NCBI GenBank assembly: GCA_036508875.1
Contig: DATCGP010000012.1
Span: 15,803 to 79,802, forward strand
Length of the DNA stretch: 64,000 nucleotides
Direction: 5' to 3'
Source of the DNA: PALSA-660 sp036508875
GTDB lineage: Bacteria; Actinomycetota; Coriobacteriia; Anaerosomatales; PALSA-660
The translations under genes and the position numbers were made by a program. Below are positions 54,468-62,734 of the stretch, piece after piece. Below the pieces are notes generated by a model. It made no database searches. It worked only from the letters and a program-made list of their open reading frames with translations, and was not told the origin of the DNA. Position 1 is the first letter of the stretch. Every line of letters starts with the position of its first letter.

Positions 54468-55398
54468 CGTCTCGCGCGAACACGCCGGTGTGGACCTATC
54501 GGTCGAAATCGCCGGGCTTCGCCTGCGCAACCCGGTCATGGCCGCGTCCGGCACGTTCGCGTCGGGACGCGAGTTCGCCGACTTCGTCGATCTCTCACGA
54601 CTCGGCGCCATCATCACGAAGGGCGTGTCACTCCAGCCGTGGGAGGGCAACGAGTCTCCACGCATCGCCGAGACAGCCAGCGGGATGCTCAACTCCATCG
54701 GGCTGCAGAACCCTGGCGTCGGACTGTTCAGCGAGCGCGACCTCGGCTGGCTGGCTTCGCAGGACGTCCCCGTGATCGTGAACGTGGTCGGGCATTCGGT
54801 CGACGAATACGTCTCGGTCGTGGAGCGTCTCGAGGCCGAACCTGCCGTCGCGGCGTACGAGCTCAACATCTCGTGTCCCAACGTGGACGCGGGCGGCATG
54901 GCATTCGGGACCGCGTGCGCTCCGGCGGCGGAGGTCACCCGATCCGTTCGCGCGGTCACGAAGCGGCCGCTGATCGTGAAGCTGTCTCCGAACGTGACCG
55001 ACATCTCGGAGATCGCACGCGCCGTCGAGAGCGCAGGCGCGGATGCCGTGTCGCTGATCAACACGCTGCTCGGGATGGCGATCGACGTGCGGACGAGGCG
55101 CCCGAAGCTCGCGCGCGTCGTCGGCGGACTGTCAGGTCCCGCGATAAAGCCGGTCGCCTTGCGCATGGTGTGGCAGGTCGCGTCCGCGGTATCGGTCCCG
55201 GTGATCGGTTGCGGTGGGATCATGACGGGGGAGGACGCGGTCGAGTTCCTGCTCGCTGGCGCCTCCGCGGTCCAGGTAGGGACCGCGAACTTCGTCGATC
55301 CGACAGCCACCATGCACGTGCTGGACGGGATCGCCGAGTACTGCTCCGCGAGCGGCGTGCGGGCGGTCCGTGACCTCACCGGCGCACTCGGCACATGA
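54439..55398 (+). CDS. pyrD: Dihydroorotate dehydrogenase, class 1B catalytic subunit
   Basis: FMN enzyme of 319 residues oxidising dihydroorotate to orotate. Class 1B features: catalytic Cys146 (NISCPNV), NPVMAASGTF, and an adjacent pyrK. ATG 54439 has GAGGAGGT 8 nt upstream and lies 29 bp inside pyrK. The PVIGCGGIMTGEDA phosphate-binding segment is intact. Confidence 0.95.
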   Translation: MDQKSRPATSVSREHAGVDLSVEIAGLRLRNPVMAASGTFASGREFADFVDLSRLGAIITKGVSLQPWEGNESPRIAETASGMLNSIGLQNPGVGLFSERDLGWLASQDVPVIVNVVGHSVDEYVSVVERLEAEPAVAAYELNISCPNVDAGGMAFGTACAPAAEVTRSVRAVTKRPLIVKLSPNVTDISEIARAVESAGADAVSLINTLLGMAIDVRTRRPKLARVVGGLSGPAIKPVALRMVWQVASAVSVPVIGCGGIMTGEDAVEFLLAGASAVQVGTANFVDPTATMHVLDGIAEYCSASGVRAVRDLTGALGT

Positions 55399-55425
55399 GA
55401 CCCGACACAGTCAGGAGCGCACCCC

Positions 55426-56142
55426 ATGCGTGACAGGATCATCGTCGCACTCGACCAGCCCGATCTCGCCGGGGCGATGGCATGCGCGCGGGCGCTCCAG
55501 GGCCACGCCCGCTGGGTCAAGGTCGGCATCACGCTGTTCTACCGGGAGGGCCCGGCGGCGGTCGCCGCGATGCGGGAGCTGGGCTATGACGTCTTCGTCG
55601 ACCTGAAGCTGCACGACATCCCGCACCAGGTCGAGGGGGCGGCGCGCGCCCTGGGGGCGCTCGGCGCGGGGATGCTCACAGTGCACGCGTCCGGAGGCCC
55701 CGCCATGGTGGAGGCGGCGGTGCGCGGATCCGCAGAGGGCGCCGCGGCCGCCGGCATGCCTGCGCCCGCAGTGATAGCCGTCACAGTCTTGACCAGCATC
55801 GACGCGGAGACGCTTCGCGCGGTCGGCGTGACCGATCCGCCCGCCGAGCAGGCCGCCGGGCTTGCCGCTCTCGCGAAGACCGCCGGCGCGCACGGGGTCG
55901 TGTGTTCCCCTCAGGAGGCGGCGGACCTGCGCGCGTTGCTCGGCCCCCACGCGCTCATCGTGACCCCGGGCGTCAGGCCGGCGGGTTCCGATGCCGGCGA
56001 CCAGGCCAGGATCGCGACGCCAGCCGCCGCGTTCGCAGCGGGGGCGTCGCACATCGTGATCGGGCGGCCGGTCACGGGGGCGCCGGACCCGGCAGCCGCC
56101 TTCGAAGCGATCGTTACCGACCTTGAGGAGGCACGCGTATGA
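55426..56142 (+). CDS. pyrF: Orotidine 5'-phosphate decarboxylase
   Basis: Final step to UMP, 238 residues. DQPDLAGAMACA, the charged catalytic DLKLHDIPHQV motif and the C-terminal VIGRPVTGAPDP phosphate loop are present; type 1 family. ATG 55426, 27 bp after pyrD. ATGA overlap with pyrE. Confidence 0.95.
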   Translation: MRDRIIVALDQPDLAGAMACARALQGHARWVKVGITLFYREGPAAVAAMRELGYDVFVDLKLHDIPHQVEGAARALGALGAGMLTVHASGGPAMVEAAVRGSAEGAAAAGMPAPAVIAVTVLTSIDAETLRAVGVTDPPAEQAAGLAALAKTAGAHGVVCSPQEAADLRALLGPHALIVTPGVRPAGSDAGDQARIATPAAAFAAGASHIVIGRPVTGAPDPAAAFEAIVTDLEEARV

Positions 56143-56723
56143 GCAGGATGACCGAGCCCGAGGTGCTTGCCGCGCTCGAGGACGCGCACGCGATCATGAC
56201 CGGTCACTTCCGGCTCACGAGCGGGCGTCACTCCGACCGCTACGTCCAGTGCGCACGAGTGCTCGAGGATCCGGCGCTCGTCACGAGGCTCGCGCATGCG
56301 ATGGTGGATCGTCTCGGTGAACGGCGGGTGGACCTGGTCGCATCGCCGGCGGTCGGTGGGATAGTCATCGGGTTCGCCGTCGCGCAGGCCCTAGGGGTCA
56401 AGTTCATCTTCAGCGAACGACAGGACGGGAAGATGATCTTCCGCCGCGCCTTCGAAGTCCCTCAAGGCGCGCGCGTGCTGGTCGTCGAGGACGTCGTCAC
56501 CACAGGTGGAAGCGTCGCGGAGGTCATAGAGCTGGTCCGTGAGGCGGGGGGCTCGCCGGTTGCGGTCGCGTCTCTCATCGACCGGGGAGGCCCGAAGGCG
56601 TTCGACGTCGAGCTGTTCCCTCTGCTTCGACTGAAGGTCGAGTCTTGGGAGGCCGCGACCTGCAGCCTCTGCCAGTCCGGGGTGCCCGTCTATGCCCCCG
56701 GAAGCCGTGCCCTGGCCAAGTAG
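56139..56723 (+). CDS. pyrE: Orotate phosphoribosyltransferase
   Basis: Joins orotate and PRPP to OMP, 194 residues. LTSGRHSDRYVQCARV near the N-terminus and PRPP motif VLVVEDVVTTGGSV. The C-terminal CSLCQSGVPVYAPGSR is typical of Gram-positive forms. ATG 56139 overlaps pyrF; ATG 56148 is a possible alternative. Last gene of the pyr operon; no clear terminator follows before the mihF promoter. Confidence 0.95.
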   Translation: MSRMTEPEVLAALEDAHAIMTGHFRLTSGRHSDRYVQCARVLEDPALVTRLAHAMVDRLGERRVDLVASPAVGGIVIGFAVAQALGVKFIFSERQDGKMIFRRAFEVPQGARVLVVEDVVTTGGSVAEVIELVREAGGSPVAVASLIDRGGPKAFDVELFPLLRLKVESWEAATCSLCQSGVPVYAPGSRALAK

Positions 56724-56727
56724 CCTG

Positions 56728-56756
56728 TTGGCATCGCCGCAGGTAGGCGGTAGTAT
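56728..56756 (+). promoter_or_regulatory. Promoter of mihF-gmk-rpoZ
   Basis: TTGGCA at 56728-56733 and TAGTAT at 56751-56756 with 17 bp between, just after the pyrE stop. It is among the best sigma-70-like matches in the window and gives a leader of about 100 nt. Confidence 0.6.
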
Positions 56757-56863
56757 CGACCACGCACCGCTCGGTTGCCGAGGCGCCTTGGAGGCGTTGT
56801 TGGGGCCCGTGCGGGAGGGGTTTCCGGAGCGATCCGGGTCAGGGGCTTGACGAGGAGGAACCG

Positions 56864-57175
56864 ATGGCACTTCCGAACCTGTCCGATGCCGACCGTCAGG
56901 CGGCGCTGAAGAAGGCGGCCGAATCGCGCGCGAAGCGCGCAGCGGTCCGGGCCAGCATCAAGGCCGGCAAGATGTCCTTCGCCGACGTGATGAAGAAGGC
57001 CGACGATCCCATCGTCGCCCGCATGAAGGTCTCAGCGCTTCTGGAATCGCTGCCGGGATTCGGCAAGGCGAAGTCGGCGCGTGTCATGTCCGAGCTCGAA
57101 ATCTCCGAGAGCCGTCGCGTGCAGGGGCTGGGTGCCCGTCAGCGCGAACAGCTGATGGAGCGCTTGGGCAAGTAG
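56864..57175 (+). CDS. mihF: Actinobacterial integration host factor
   Basis: Nucleoid protein of 103 residues, the mIHF of Actinomycetota, unrelated to HU-type IHF. A basic N-terminal helical part (ALKKAAESRAKRAAVRASIKAG) and a helix-two-turns-helix segment (ALLESLPGFGKAKSARVM). It bends DNA; essential in mycobacteria. ATG 56864 has GAGGAGGA upstream. The mihF-gmk-rpoZ order is conserved in the phylum. Confidence 0.93.
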   Translation: MALPNLSDADRQAALKKAAESRAKRAAVRASIKAGKMSFADVMKKADDPIVARMKVSALLESLPGFGKAKSARVMSELEISESRRVQGLGARQREQLMERLGK

Positions 57176-57186
57176 CGCGCGACGGG

Positions 57187-57780
57187 ATGCCTTCCGCCAT
57201 GCGCTCCGGACACCTGTTCATCATCTCCGGGCCTTCGGGCGCGGGCAAAGGCACGCTGGTGAGGGAAGTCGCTCGGCGCATGCCCGACATGTGGGTGTCC
57301 GTCTCCGCCACCACGAGAACGCCTCGCCTAGGAGAGCGCGATGGGGTAGACTATTTCTTCCTCACCCCGGCAGAGTTCGACGGCCGGGTGCGTTCCGGCG
57401 AGTTCCTCGAACATGCTCAGGTGCACGGCAACTGGTACGGCACGCTGCGCACCGCAGTGGAACGTCGGATCGCGCACGGCATGGACGTGATCCTGGAGAT
57501 AGACCCTCAGGGCGCGTTCCAGGTCAGGAAGCGGATGGACCGTTCCCGGCTCATCTTCGTCAAGGCTCCGAGCACGGAGGACCTCGAGAAGCGGATACGC
57601 AACCGCGGCGCGGAGACGGATGAGCAGATCAGGACCCGCCTCGAGACCGCCCGCTCGGAGATGGAACTTGAGGGTTCGTACGATCATGTGGTAATAAACG
57701 ACGATGTGCCGCACGCTGTGGACGACCTGATCGCCTACATCAGCTCGGTTTCCGAACCACCAGAAGACAAGGACCTGTGA
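57187..57780 (+). CDS. gmk: Guanylate kinase
   Basis: Phosphorylates GMP to GDP, 197 residues. P-loop GPSGAGKGT at about 15-23, TTRTPRLGERDGVDYFF for GMP, and the lid. ATG 57187; ATG 57199 is a plausible shorter start. 11 bp after mihF, 6 bp before rpoZ. Confidence 0.95.
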   Translation: MPSAMRSGHLFIISGPSGAGKGTLVREVARRMPDMWVSVSATTRTPRLGERDGVDYFFLTPAEFDGRVRSGEFLEHAQVHGNWYGTLRTAVERRIAHGMDVILEIDPQGAFQVRKRMDRSRLIFVKAPSTEDLEKRIRNRGAETDEQIRTRLETARSEMELEGSYDHVVINDDVPHAVDDLIAYISSVSEPPEDKDL

Positions 57781-57786
57781 TACCTC

Positions 57787-58035
57787 ATGGTCATCCAGCC
57801 CGAGATCGACCTACTGCTCTCCAAAGTGGACTCCAAGTACACGCTCTGCACCGTGTCGGCGAAGCGTGCGCGCCAGATCAACGACATGCTTCACGGCGTG
57901 CGTGACCAGGCCCTGCTCACGATGTCCGCGCCGCAGATCGCGAACCTGACCTCCACGAAGCCGCTGACGCTCGCCATGGAAGAGATCGCGGCCGGCGACG
58001 TGAGCTACGAGCGCGTTAAGGACGGCATCAAGTAG
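57787..58035 (+). CDS. rpoZ: RNA polymerase omega subunit
   Basis: Small RNA polymerase assembly subunit of 82 residues. YTLCTVSAKRARQIND and the later TSTKPLTLAMEEIAAGDVSY are family features (usual E-x-x-AGK replaced by EEIAAGDV). ATG 57787. A hairpin follows 55 bp downstream. Confidence 0.9.
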   Translation: MVIQPEIDLLLSKVDSKYTLCTVSAKRARQINDMLHGVRDQALLTMSAPQIANLTSTKPLTLAMEEIAAGDVSYERVKDGIK

Positions 58036-58089
58036 CTGCCGGGGGTACCTCGTGTCGGAGACCGGCCAGCTCGTCCCATGTACGACCCA

Positions 58090-58117
58090 CTGCGCGCGGC
58101 CTTCGGGCCGCGCGCAG
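58090..58117 (+). terminator. UUCG-capped hairpin after rpoZ
   Basis: A perfect 12-bp stem (58090-58101 with 58106-58117) closed by a stable TTCG tetraloop, 16 bp before the next gene. No T-run, so it may terminate only partially; no promoter is seen between it and the glycosyltransferase gene. Confidence 0.6.
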
Positions 58118-58133
58118 TCGTGCGGGTGCCGTC

Positions 58134-59279
58134 GTGAGTGAGGGTCTCCGCCGGCTGCTCGTTCTCGAGCCCTACTTCGGAGGCTCGCACCGCGCCGTGC
58201 TCGAGTGCCTGCTGCCGGCCCTCGGCCGGGAGTACGACCTGCTGACCCTGCCGGCGCGCAAGTGGAAATGGCGCATGCGCGGGAGTGCGATCACATTCGC
58301 TGCCGAGGCGCGCCGGCTGGACGCCGAGTGGCGCGCCGCTCATCCGGGAGGCGAGCCCGCGCGCCCCGAGGCGCATGCGCGGTGGGACGCGGTGTTCGCG
58401 TCGACGTTCCTCAACCTCGCCGAGTTCAGGGGACTTGCAGGCGCTCCGGTGTCTGCGATCCCGACCGCGCTCTACTTCCACGAGAACCAGCTCGTATACC
58501 CGAATCGGCATACGGCTGAGTGGGACCTCCAGTTCCCGCTGACGAACGTCACCAGCGCGCTCGCAGCCGACCGCTGCTGGTTCAACACCGCGTGGACTCG
58601 CGACACGTTCATCGACGGGATCGACCCGTTCATGCGCCAGTTCCCGGACCATCACCCACGGGGGCTCGCCGCCGGGATCGCCGCGAAGTCCGAGGTGCTG
58701 TCTCCACCGTTCGATCCGGCGCCCTTCGACTCGGCGCCCACTGCCCGCGGTCCCCGGTGCAGGATCGTGTGGCCCCACCGCTGGGAGCACGACAAGGACC
58801 CCGAGACGTTCTTCCGGATCGCTGCGGCCCTTGCCGGGGAGGGCCTCGACTTCGAGGTTGCGGTCGCGGGGCAGGCGTTCGTCGAGACCGCGGATGCGTT
58901 CGAGAGCGCTGGCCGCGAGTTGGGAGACCGGCTCGTGCACCTGGGGCAGCCAGACAGCCGCGAGGACTATGCAGCGTTGTTGGCGAGCTCGGACGTGGCC
59001 GTGTCCACGGCGGCCAACGAGTTCTTCGGCCTAGCGATGGTCGAGGCGGCCTATGCCGGCTGCTACCCGCTCGTGCCGGACCGGCTCGCGTACCCGGAGC
59101 TCTACGGCCCCGCCATGCGCTACGGGTCCCCGGAGGAGCTCGCCGCCCGACTACGGGGGTTGATCGCGGACAGGCCTACGCCGGGGCAGGGGAGGGCGCT
59201 CGCCGAGAGGTACACCATCCGAGCGCTCCTGCCGGAGTACCGCGCTGGGTTCGAGCGGCTGTTCGTGCTCGGGGATTAG
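58134..59279 (+). CDS. DUF3524 glycosyltransferase, tRNA-queuosine alpha-mannosyltransferase type
   Basis: Predicted cytosolic GT-B enzyme of 381 residues. The N-terminal DUF3524 region has LEPYFGGSH, ASTFLNLAEF, YFHENQLVYP and WFNTAW, diagnostic of the QTMAN/GTDC1 family, whose animal member transfers mannose to queuosine in tRNA-Asp; then a GT4-type C-terminal domain with WPHRWEHDKDPETFF and NEFFGLAMVEAA (donor-binding E). The bacterial role on tRNA is inferred by family. GTG 58134 is 16 bp after the hairpin. No queuosine synthesis genes are in the window. Confidence 0.85.
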   Translation: MSEGLRRLLVLEPYFGGSHRAVLECLLPALGREYDLLTLPARKWKWRMRGSAITFAAEARRLDAEWRAAHPGGEPARPEAHARWDAVFASTFLNLAEFRGLAGAPVSAIPTALYFHENQLVYPNRHTAEWDLQFPLTNVTSALAADRCWFNTAWTRDTFIDGIDPFMRQFPDHHPRGLAAGIAAKSEVLSPPFDPAPFDSAPTARGPRCRIVWPHRWEHDKDPETFFRIAAALAGEGLDFEVAVAGQAFVETADAFESAGRELGDRLVHLGQPDSREDYAALLASSDVAVSTAANEFFGLAMVEAAYAGCYPLVPDRLAYPELYGPAMRYGSPEELAARLRGLIADRPTPGQGRALAERYTIRALLPEYRAGFERLFVLGD

Positions 59280-59334
59280 CGGCCTGCCGGGCCCATTTGG
59301 GGCGCTTGAAGCATTCTCAAAGAATCTGCCGACG

Positions 59335-59368
59335 GTATCTTGCGTCACCAACTAGCGTGTGATACAAG
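59335..59368 (+). promoter_or_regulatory. Candidate promoter and operator of the PadR operon
   Basis: TTGCGT at 59340-59345 and TACAAG at 59363-59368, 17-bp spacer. A GTATC/GATAC inverted repeat (59335-59339 and 59361-59365) flanks the promoter core and could be a binding site for the PadR-type repressor encoded next, an inference. Confidence 0.4.
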
Positions 59369-59416
59369 GAAGCATGTACGACACGCTACGTGCTGAACCG
59401 ATGAAGGGCCACGAGC

Positions 59417-59764
59417 ATGGGCACCGATACCGACAGCCGGCTGTCGCAGTTCCGCAAGGGGGTCGTCGAGCTGGCGATCCTGGCGCTGCTTCACCGCGGC
59501 GAGGCGTATGGCGGCGAGATCGTGGAGACCCTGGGAGGCCATCCGGGGCTGGCGATAAGCGCCGGGACGGTCTACCCGCTGCTGTCGCGCCTCAAGAAGT
59601 CCGGCGTCATCGATTCGGCGTGGCGCGAATCTCCCGTGGGGCCACCGCGCAAGTACTACCGGCTGTCCGGCACCGGAGAGGCCGAGTTCGATGACATGGC
59701 GCGCGCCTGGGCCGGCGTGACCGAGGCGATGGACGACCTGCTGCGGAACGGGCGCACGCGATGA
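59417..59764 (+). CDS. PadR-family transcriptional regulator
   Basis: Winged-helix repressor of 115 residues. GVVELAILALLHRGEAYGGEI and the recognition segment AGTVYPLLSRLKKSGVI followed by the beta-wing (PPRKYYRLSGTGEAEF) are typical; the C-terminal helix is short, a PadR-s2 type. ATG 59417 has GAAGGG upstream. It overlaps the next gene by ATGA. PadR proteins usually repress their own operon and neighbouring transporters, so it likely controls the ABC genes downstream. Confidence 0.9.
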   Translation: MGTDTDSRLSQFRKGVVELAILALLHRGEAYGGEIVETLGGHPGLAISAGTVYPLLSRLKKSGVIDSAWRESPVGPPRKYYRLSGTGEAEFDDMARAWAGVTEAMDDLLRNGRTR

Positions 59765-60732
59765 ACGCACCGGAACAGGAGCCGACTGAGGGTCTGTCTC
59801 CCGAGGCCCTGGAGCTGATCGACACCTACTTCGGCCGCGTACACGGCGCGCTTCTCGTGGCTGCGGCGGGCGAGTGCGAAGACGCCATGGACGATCTGCG
59901 CGACCACGTCCTGGAGGAGCTCGCTACCGGCGCCGGCACGTCCGCCGACGTCACCCGCGTGCTCGCGGAACTCGGCCCGCCCGAGGTGTTGGCCGCTCGC
60001 TATGCCGATGACACTCCAGCGGACGAGCCGCGGCGGCTCTCAGAGATCGACAGCGTCCGTCTCCACGGCAAGGTCCTGGGGATGCCGTACGACGTCCGGG
60101 TCCCGAACTCCGACCGCATCGCGAGCCGCTGGTGGAACCCGATGGACCCGCGTGTCTTCGTCCCGCGCGTGTTCGGTCTCGGTTGGGATATCAACTTCGG
60201 CGCTCTCGCGGTGAGGGTGCACCTGGTGCGCCCGGACGACGAGGACGAGCCGTTCGCTTCCGTGCCTGATGCTGTGATCACCGCAACGCTGATCCTGCCG
60301 TCGCTGCTGGTCGCGGTCACTCTCGCGATGATGGCGATCGCCTGGCCGATCCTGCCGGCCAGCGTCCCGTCGCACTGGGACGTGTTCGGCCGGCCCGATC
60401 AGTTCTGGGACCGCGGCTGGCTCGTGGCGTTCCTCACTATCGTGTCGGTGGGGCCCCTCGCGTTCGCCGGGATCGTCCAACTGCGCCGGCGGATAGCGCT
60501 CAACCGGGTGGCTGCCACAGCGGTCGCGACATTCATGGCCACACTCGCGCTGTCCCAGTTCTTCCAGACGACCTCGTACGTCCACGGCGCTGAGGGGATG
60601 GTCCCGACTTTCGCTGGCATCGCTGTCGCCATCTTGCTGCCGTTCGTGTTGCTCGTGGTCCTGTCGCGTATCGGCCGTGCTGCGGAGCAGCGGCACGACC
60701 TGCATAAGACAACGAAGAAGGAGAGTGTGTGA
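59761..60732 (+). CDS. HAAS-type/DUF1648/DUF5808 membrane protein
   Basis: Membrane protein of 323 residues. The N-terminal part (about 10-90) looks like a HAAS (DUF1700) signalling domain, commonly paired with PadR. A soluble DUF5808-like segment (WNPMDPRVFVPRVFGLGWDINF) follows, then four or so membrane segments with a DUF1648 motif (SVPSHWDVFGRPDQFWDR). The pairing suggests signal sensing linked to the PadR regulator. Function is not established. Confidence 0.75.
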   Translation: MNAPEQEPTEGLSPEALELIDTYFGRVHGALLVAAAGECEDAMDDLRDHVLEELATGAGTSADVTRVLAELGPPEVLAARYADDTPADEPRRLSEIDSVRLHGKVLGMPYDVRVPNSDRIASRWWNPMDPRVFVPRVFGLGWDINFGALAVRVHLVRPDDEDEPFASVPDAVITATLILPSLLVAVTLAMMAIAWPILPASVPSHWDVFGRPDQFWDRGWLVAFLTIVSVGPLAFAGIVQLRRRIALNRVAATAVATFMATLALSQFFQTTSYVHGAEGMVPTFAGIAVAILLPFVLLVVLSRIGRAAEQRHDLHKTTKKESV

Positions 60733-61043
60733 TGGACAAGATCCTGGCTCTGCCGATGCCCGCGCTCGTCGCTATCGGGGTTCTCATCGTGGTCCAGCTC
60801 ACGATGCAGGTGCTGGCGCTCATCGATGCGGCGAAGCGTCCTGCGTCCGGGCTGACGCTGCCGAAGTGGGGATGGGTGGTCATCATCGTGCTCGGCGAGA
60901 TCCTCGGACCGATCGTCTATTGGGTGGCCGGCCGCAAGCCTGCCGCAGCCGCCGACACGCGGGCCGCGGTTCCGGCAGCGGCCCGTGCGTCCGATGCTGC
61001 CGGCCTGCTGTATAGCCAGCGGAAGGACGCGGACCGGCGATGA
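60732..61043 (+). CDS. PLDc_N domain small membrane protein
   Basis: 103 residues with two membrane segments (ALVAIGVLIVVQLTMQVLAL and WGWVVIIVLGEILGPIVYWV), separated by a short basic loop; the pattern fits the PLDc_N (phospholipase D N-terminal) fold. The remainder is Ala-rich. ATG 60732 has AAGGAGAG upstream and overlaps the preceding stop by 1 bp. The ATPase gene overlaps its end as ATGA. Role unknown. Confidence 0.75.
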   Translation: MDKILALPMPALVAIGVLIVVQLTMQVLALIDAAKRPASGLTLPKWGWVVIIVLGEILGPIVYWVAGRKPAAAADTRAAVPAAARASDAAGLLYSQRKDADRR

Positions 61044-61969
61044 GTGCGGCGCTCCAGATACGTCACCTGACGAAGCGGTACGGGAGCAAGCTCGCGCTTG
61101 ACCACGTGGACCTGCGGGTCGAGGAGGGCTCTATCTTCGGGTTCCTCGGCCCCAACGGCGCCGGGAAGACGACGACGCTCCGGATACTGACCGGGCTGGC
61201 GAAGGCGAGCCACGGGTCGGTGCGGGTCCTCGGTCACGACGTGGCCAAGGCGGGCAACGACGTGCGGGCGGAGATCGGATTCCTGCCGGACGTGCCCGGG
61301 TTCTACGAGTGGATGGACGCCGAGGAGTTCCTGCGGTTCGCGGGCGGCCTGTTCGGCATCGAGAAGCACACCCTCGACGAGCGCGTGCGCGTCCTGCTCG
61401 AGCTTGCCGGGCTGACGGACGTGACCACGCGCATCGCCGGGTACTCGCGCGGGATGAAGCAGCGGCTCGGAGTGACGCAGGCGCTCATCAACGCGCCGAG
61501 GTTGCTCATGCTCGACGAGCCGACGAGCGCGCTGGACCCGATGGGCCGCAAGGACGTCCTCGACATGATCACGTCGCTCAAGGGGCGGACTACGGTGTTC
61601 TTCTCCACACACATCCTGTCGGACGTGGAGCGTGTCTGCGACACCGTCGCGATCCTCGACCAGGGCCGCGTGGTCGTGCAGGCGCCCATCGATGAGCTGA
61701 AGGCCCGCTATGGCGCGTCGAAGGTGGTCGTCGAGGTGGAGGAGGGCGCGGACGCACTGGCGGCGGAGATCGGCGCGCAGCCGTGGGCGTCGGCGGTCGA
61801 GCGTCCGGAGAACGGGACGATCGCGGTGACGGTGAGCGACACGCTCGCGGCCAAGCGCGCGATCCCGGCGATGGTCGCTGCGCGCAGGCTCGCGCTCACG
61901 CGCATGGAAGCGGGGGAGATGGGCCTCGAGGAGGTCTTCGTTGAACTGGTGGGAGGTGGGCAGCGATGA
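61040..61969 (+). CDS. ABC transporter ATPase (exporter type)
   Basis: ATPase of 309 residues. Walker A GPNGAGKTT, signature YSRGMKQRLG, Walker B LLMLDEPTSALDP and H-loop FFSTHILSDVE intact; a C-terminal extension (about 220-309) is typical of ABC-2 exporters such as the CcmA/Nat type. Works with the permease that overlaps its stop. Substrate unknown. Confidence 0.92.
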   Translation: MSAALQIRHLTKRYGSKLALDHVDLRVEEGSIFGFLGPNGAGKTTTLRILTGLAKASHGSVRVLGHDVAKAGNDVRAEIGFLPDVPGFYEWMDAEEFLRFAGGLFGIEKHTLDERVRVLLELAGLTDVTTRIAGYSRGMKQRLGVTQALINAPRLLMLDEPTSALDPMGRKDVLDMITSLKGRTTVFFSTHILSDVERVCDTVAILDQGRVVVQAPIDELKARYGASKVVVEVEEGADALAAEIGAQPWASAVERPENGTIAVTVSDTLAAKRAIPAMVAARRLALTRMEAGEMGLEEVFVELVGGGQR

Positions 61970-62733
61970 AGGGGTTCGCGGCGTTCGTGCGCAAGGAAGC
62001 GGTCGAGATCGTGCGGACCTGGCGGATCTGGGTGCTGCCCGGTATCCTGCTGGTGTTCGCCGTGACCGGGCCGTTGACGGCGAAGTACACGCCCGAGATC
62101 ATCGCGTCCGTGGGCGGAAGCCAGATGGCGGCGATAGCGAAAGTGATTCCCGTGCCGACGTACGTCGACGCCTACGCGCAGTGGATCAAGAACCTGTCCC
62201 AGATCGCGCTGTTCGCCATCATCATCATCTACGGCGGCCTCGTCTCCGCGGAGAGCAAGAGCGGAACGGCGGTCCTGGTGCTCACCAAGCCGGTCTCGCG
62301 CGCCGCGTTCGTGGTGGCCAAGGCGCTCGTCCACTCGACCTTCCTGGCTCTCACCGTCCTCGTGGGCACGCTCATCACGTGGGCAGGGACCTTGCTGCTG
62401 TTCGGCACGGCGCCCGCGGGGCCGCTCTTCGCGGCAGCCGGCGCATGGCTGGTGTTCGGAGTCCTGTTCGTGGCCCTGATGACACTGCTGTCGGTGCTCG
62501 TGAGCTCACAGGCGGGCGCGGCGGGGATCGGACTAGGTGTCTACGCGCTGGTCTCGATCTCGGCGATATGGGAGCCTGTGGCGAAGTACTCGCCTGCCGC
62601 GCTCGCGGGGCAGCCGATGGCGATCGCGGCGGGGCAGGGAGTGGACGTGACGTGGCCGATAGTGACGTCGCTACTGCTGTCCGCTGCTCTCGTGACGCTC
62701 GCAGTGTGGGCGTTCCGACGGAAGGAACTGTGA
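61966..62733 (+). CDS. ABC-2 type permease
   Basis: 255 residues with about six membrane segments; the FRRKEL C-terminus and FAIIIIYGGLVSAESKSGT block resemble ABC-2 family permeases. ATGA overlap with the ATPase upstream. No signal peptide. Cargo cannot be inferred. Confidence 0.88.
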   Translation: MKGFAAFVRKEAVEIVRTWRIWVLPGILLVFAVTGPLTAKYTPEIIASVGGSQMAAIAKVIPVPTYVDAYAQWIKNLSQIALFAIIIIYGGLVSAESKSGTAVLVLTKPVSRAAFVVAKALVHSTFLALTVLVGTLITWAGTLLLFGTAPAGPLFAAAGAWLVFGVLFVALMTLLSVLVSSQAGAAGIGLGVYALVSISAIWEPVAKYSPAALAGQPMAIAAGQGVDVTWPIVTSLLLSAALVTLAVWAFRRKEL

Positions 62734-62734
62734 C

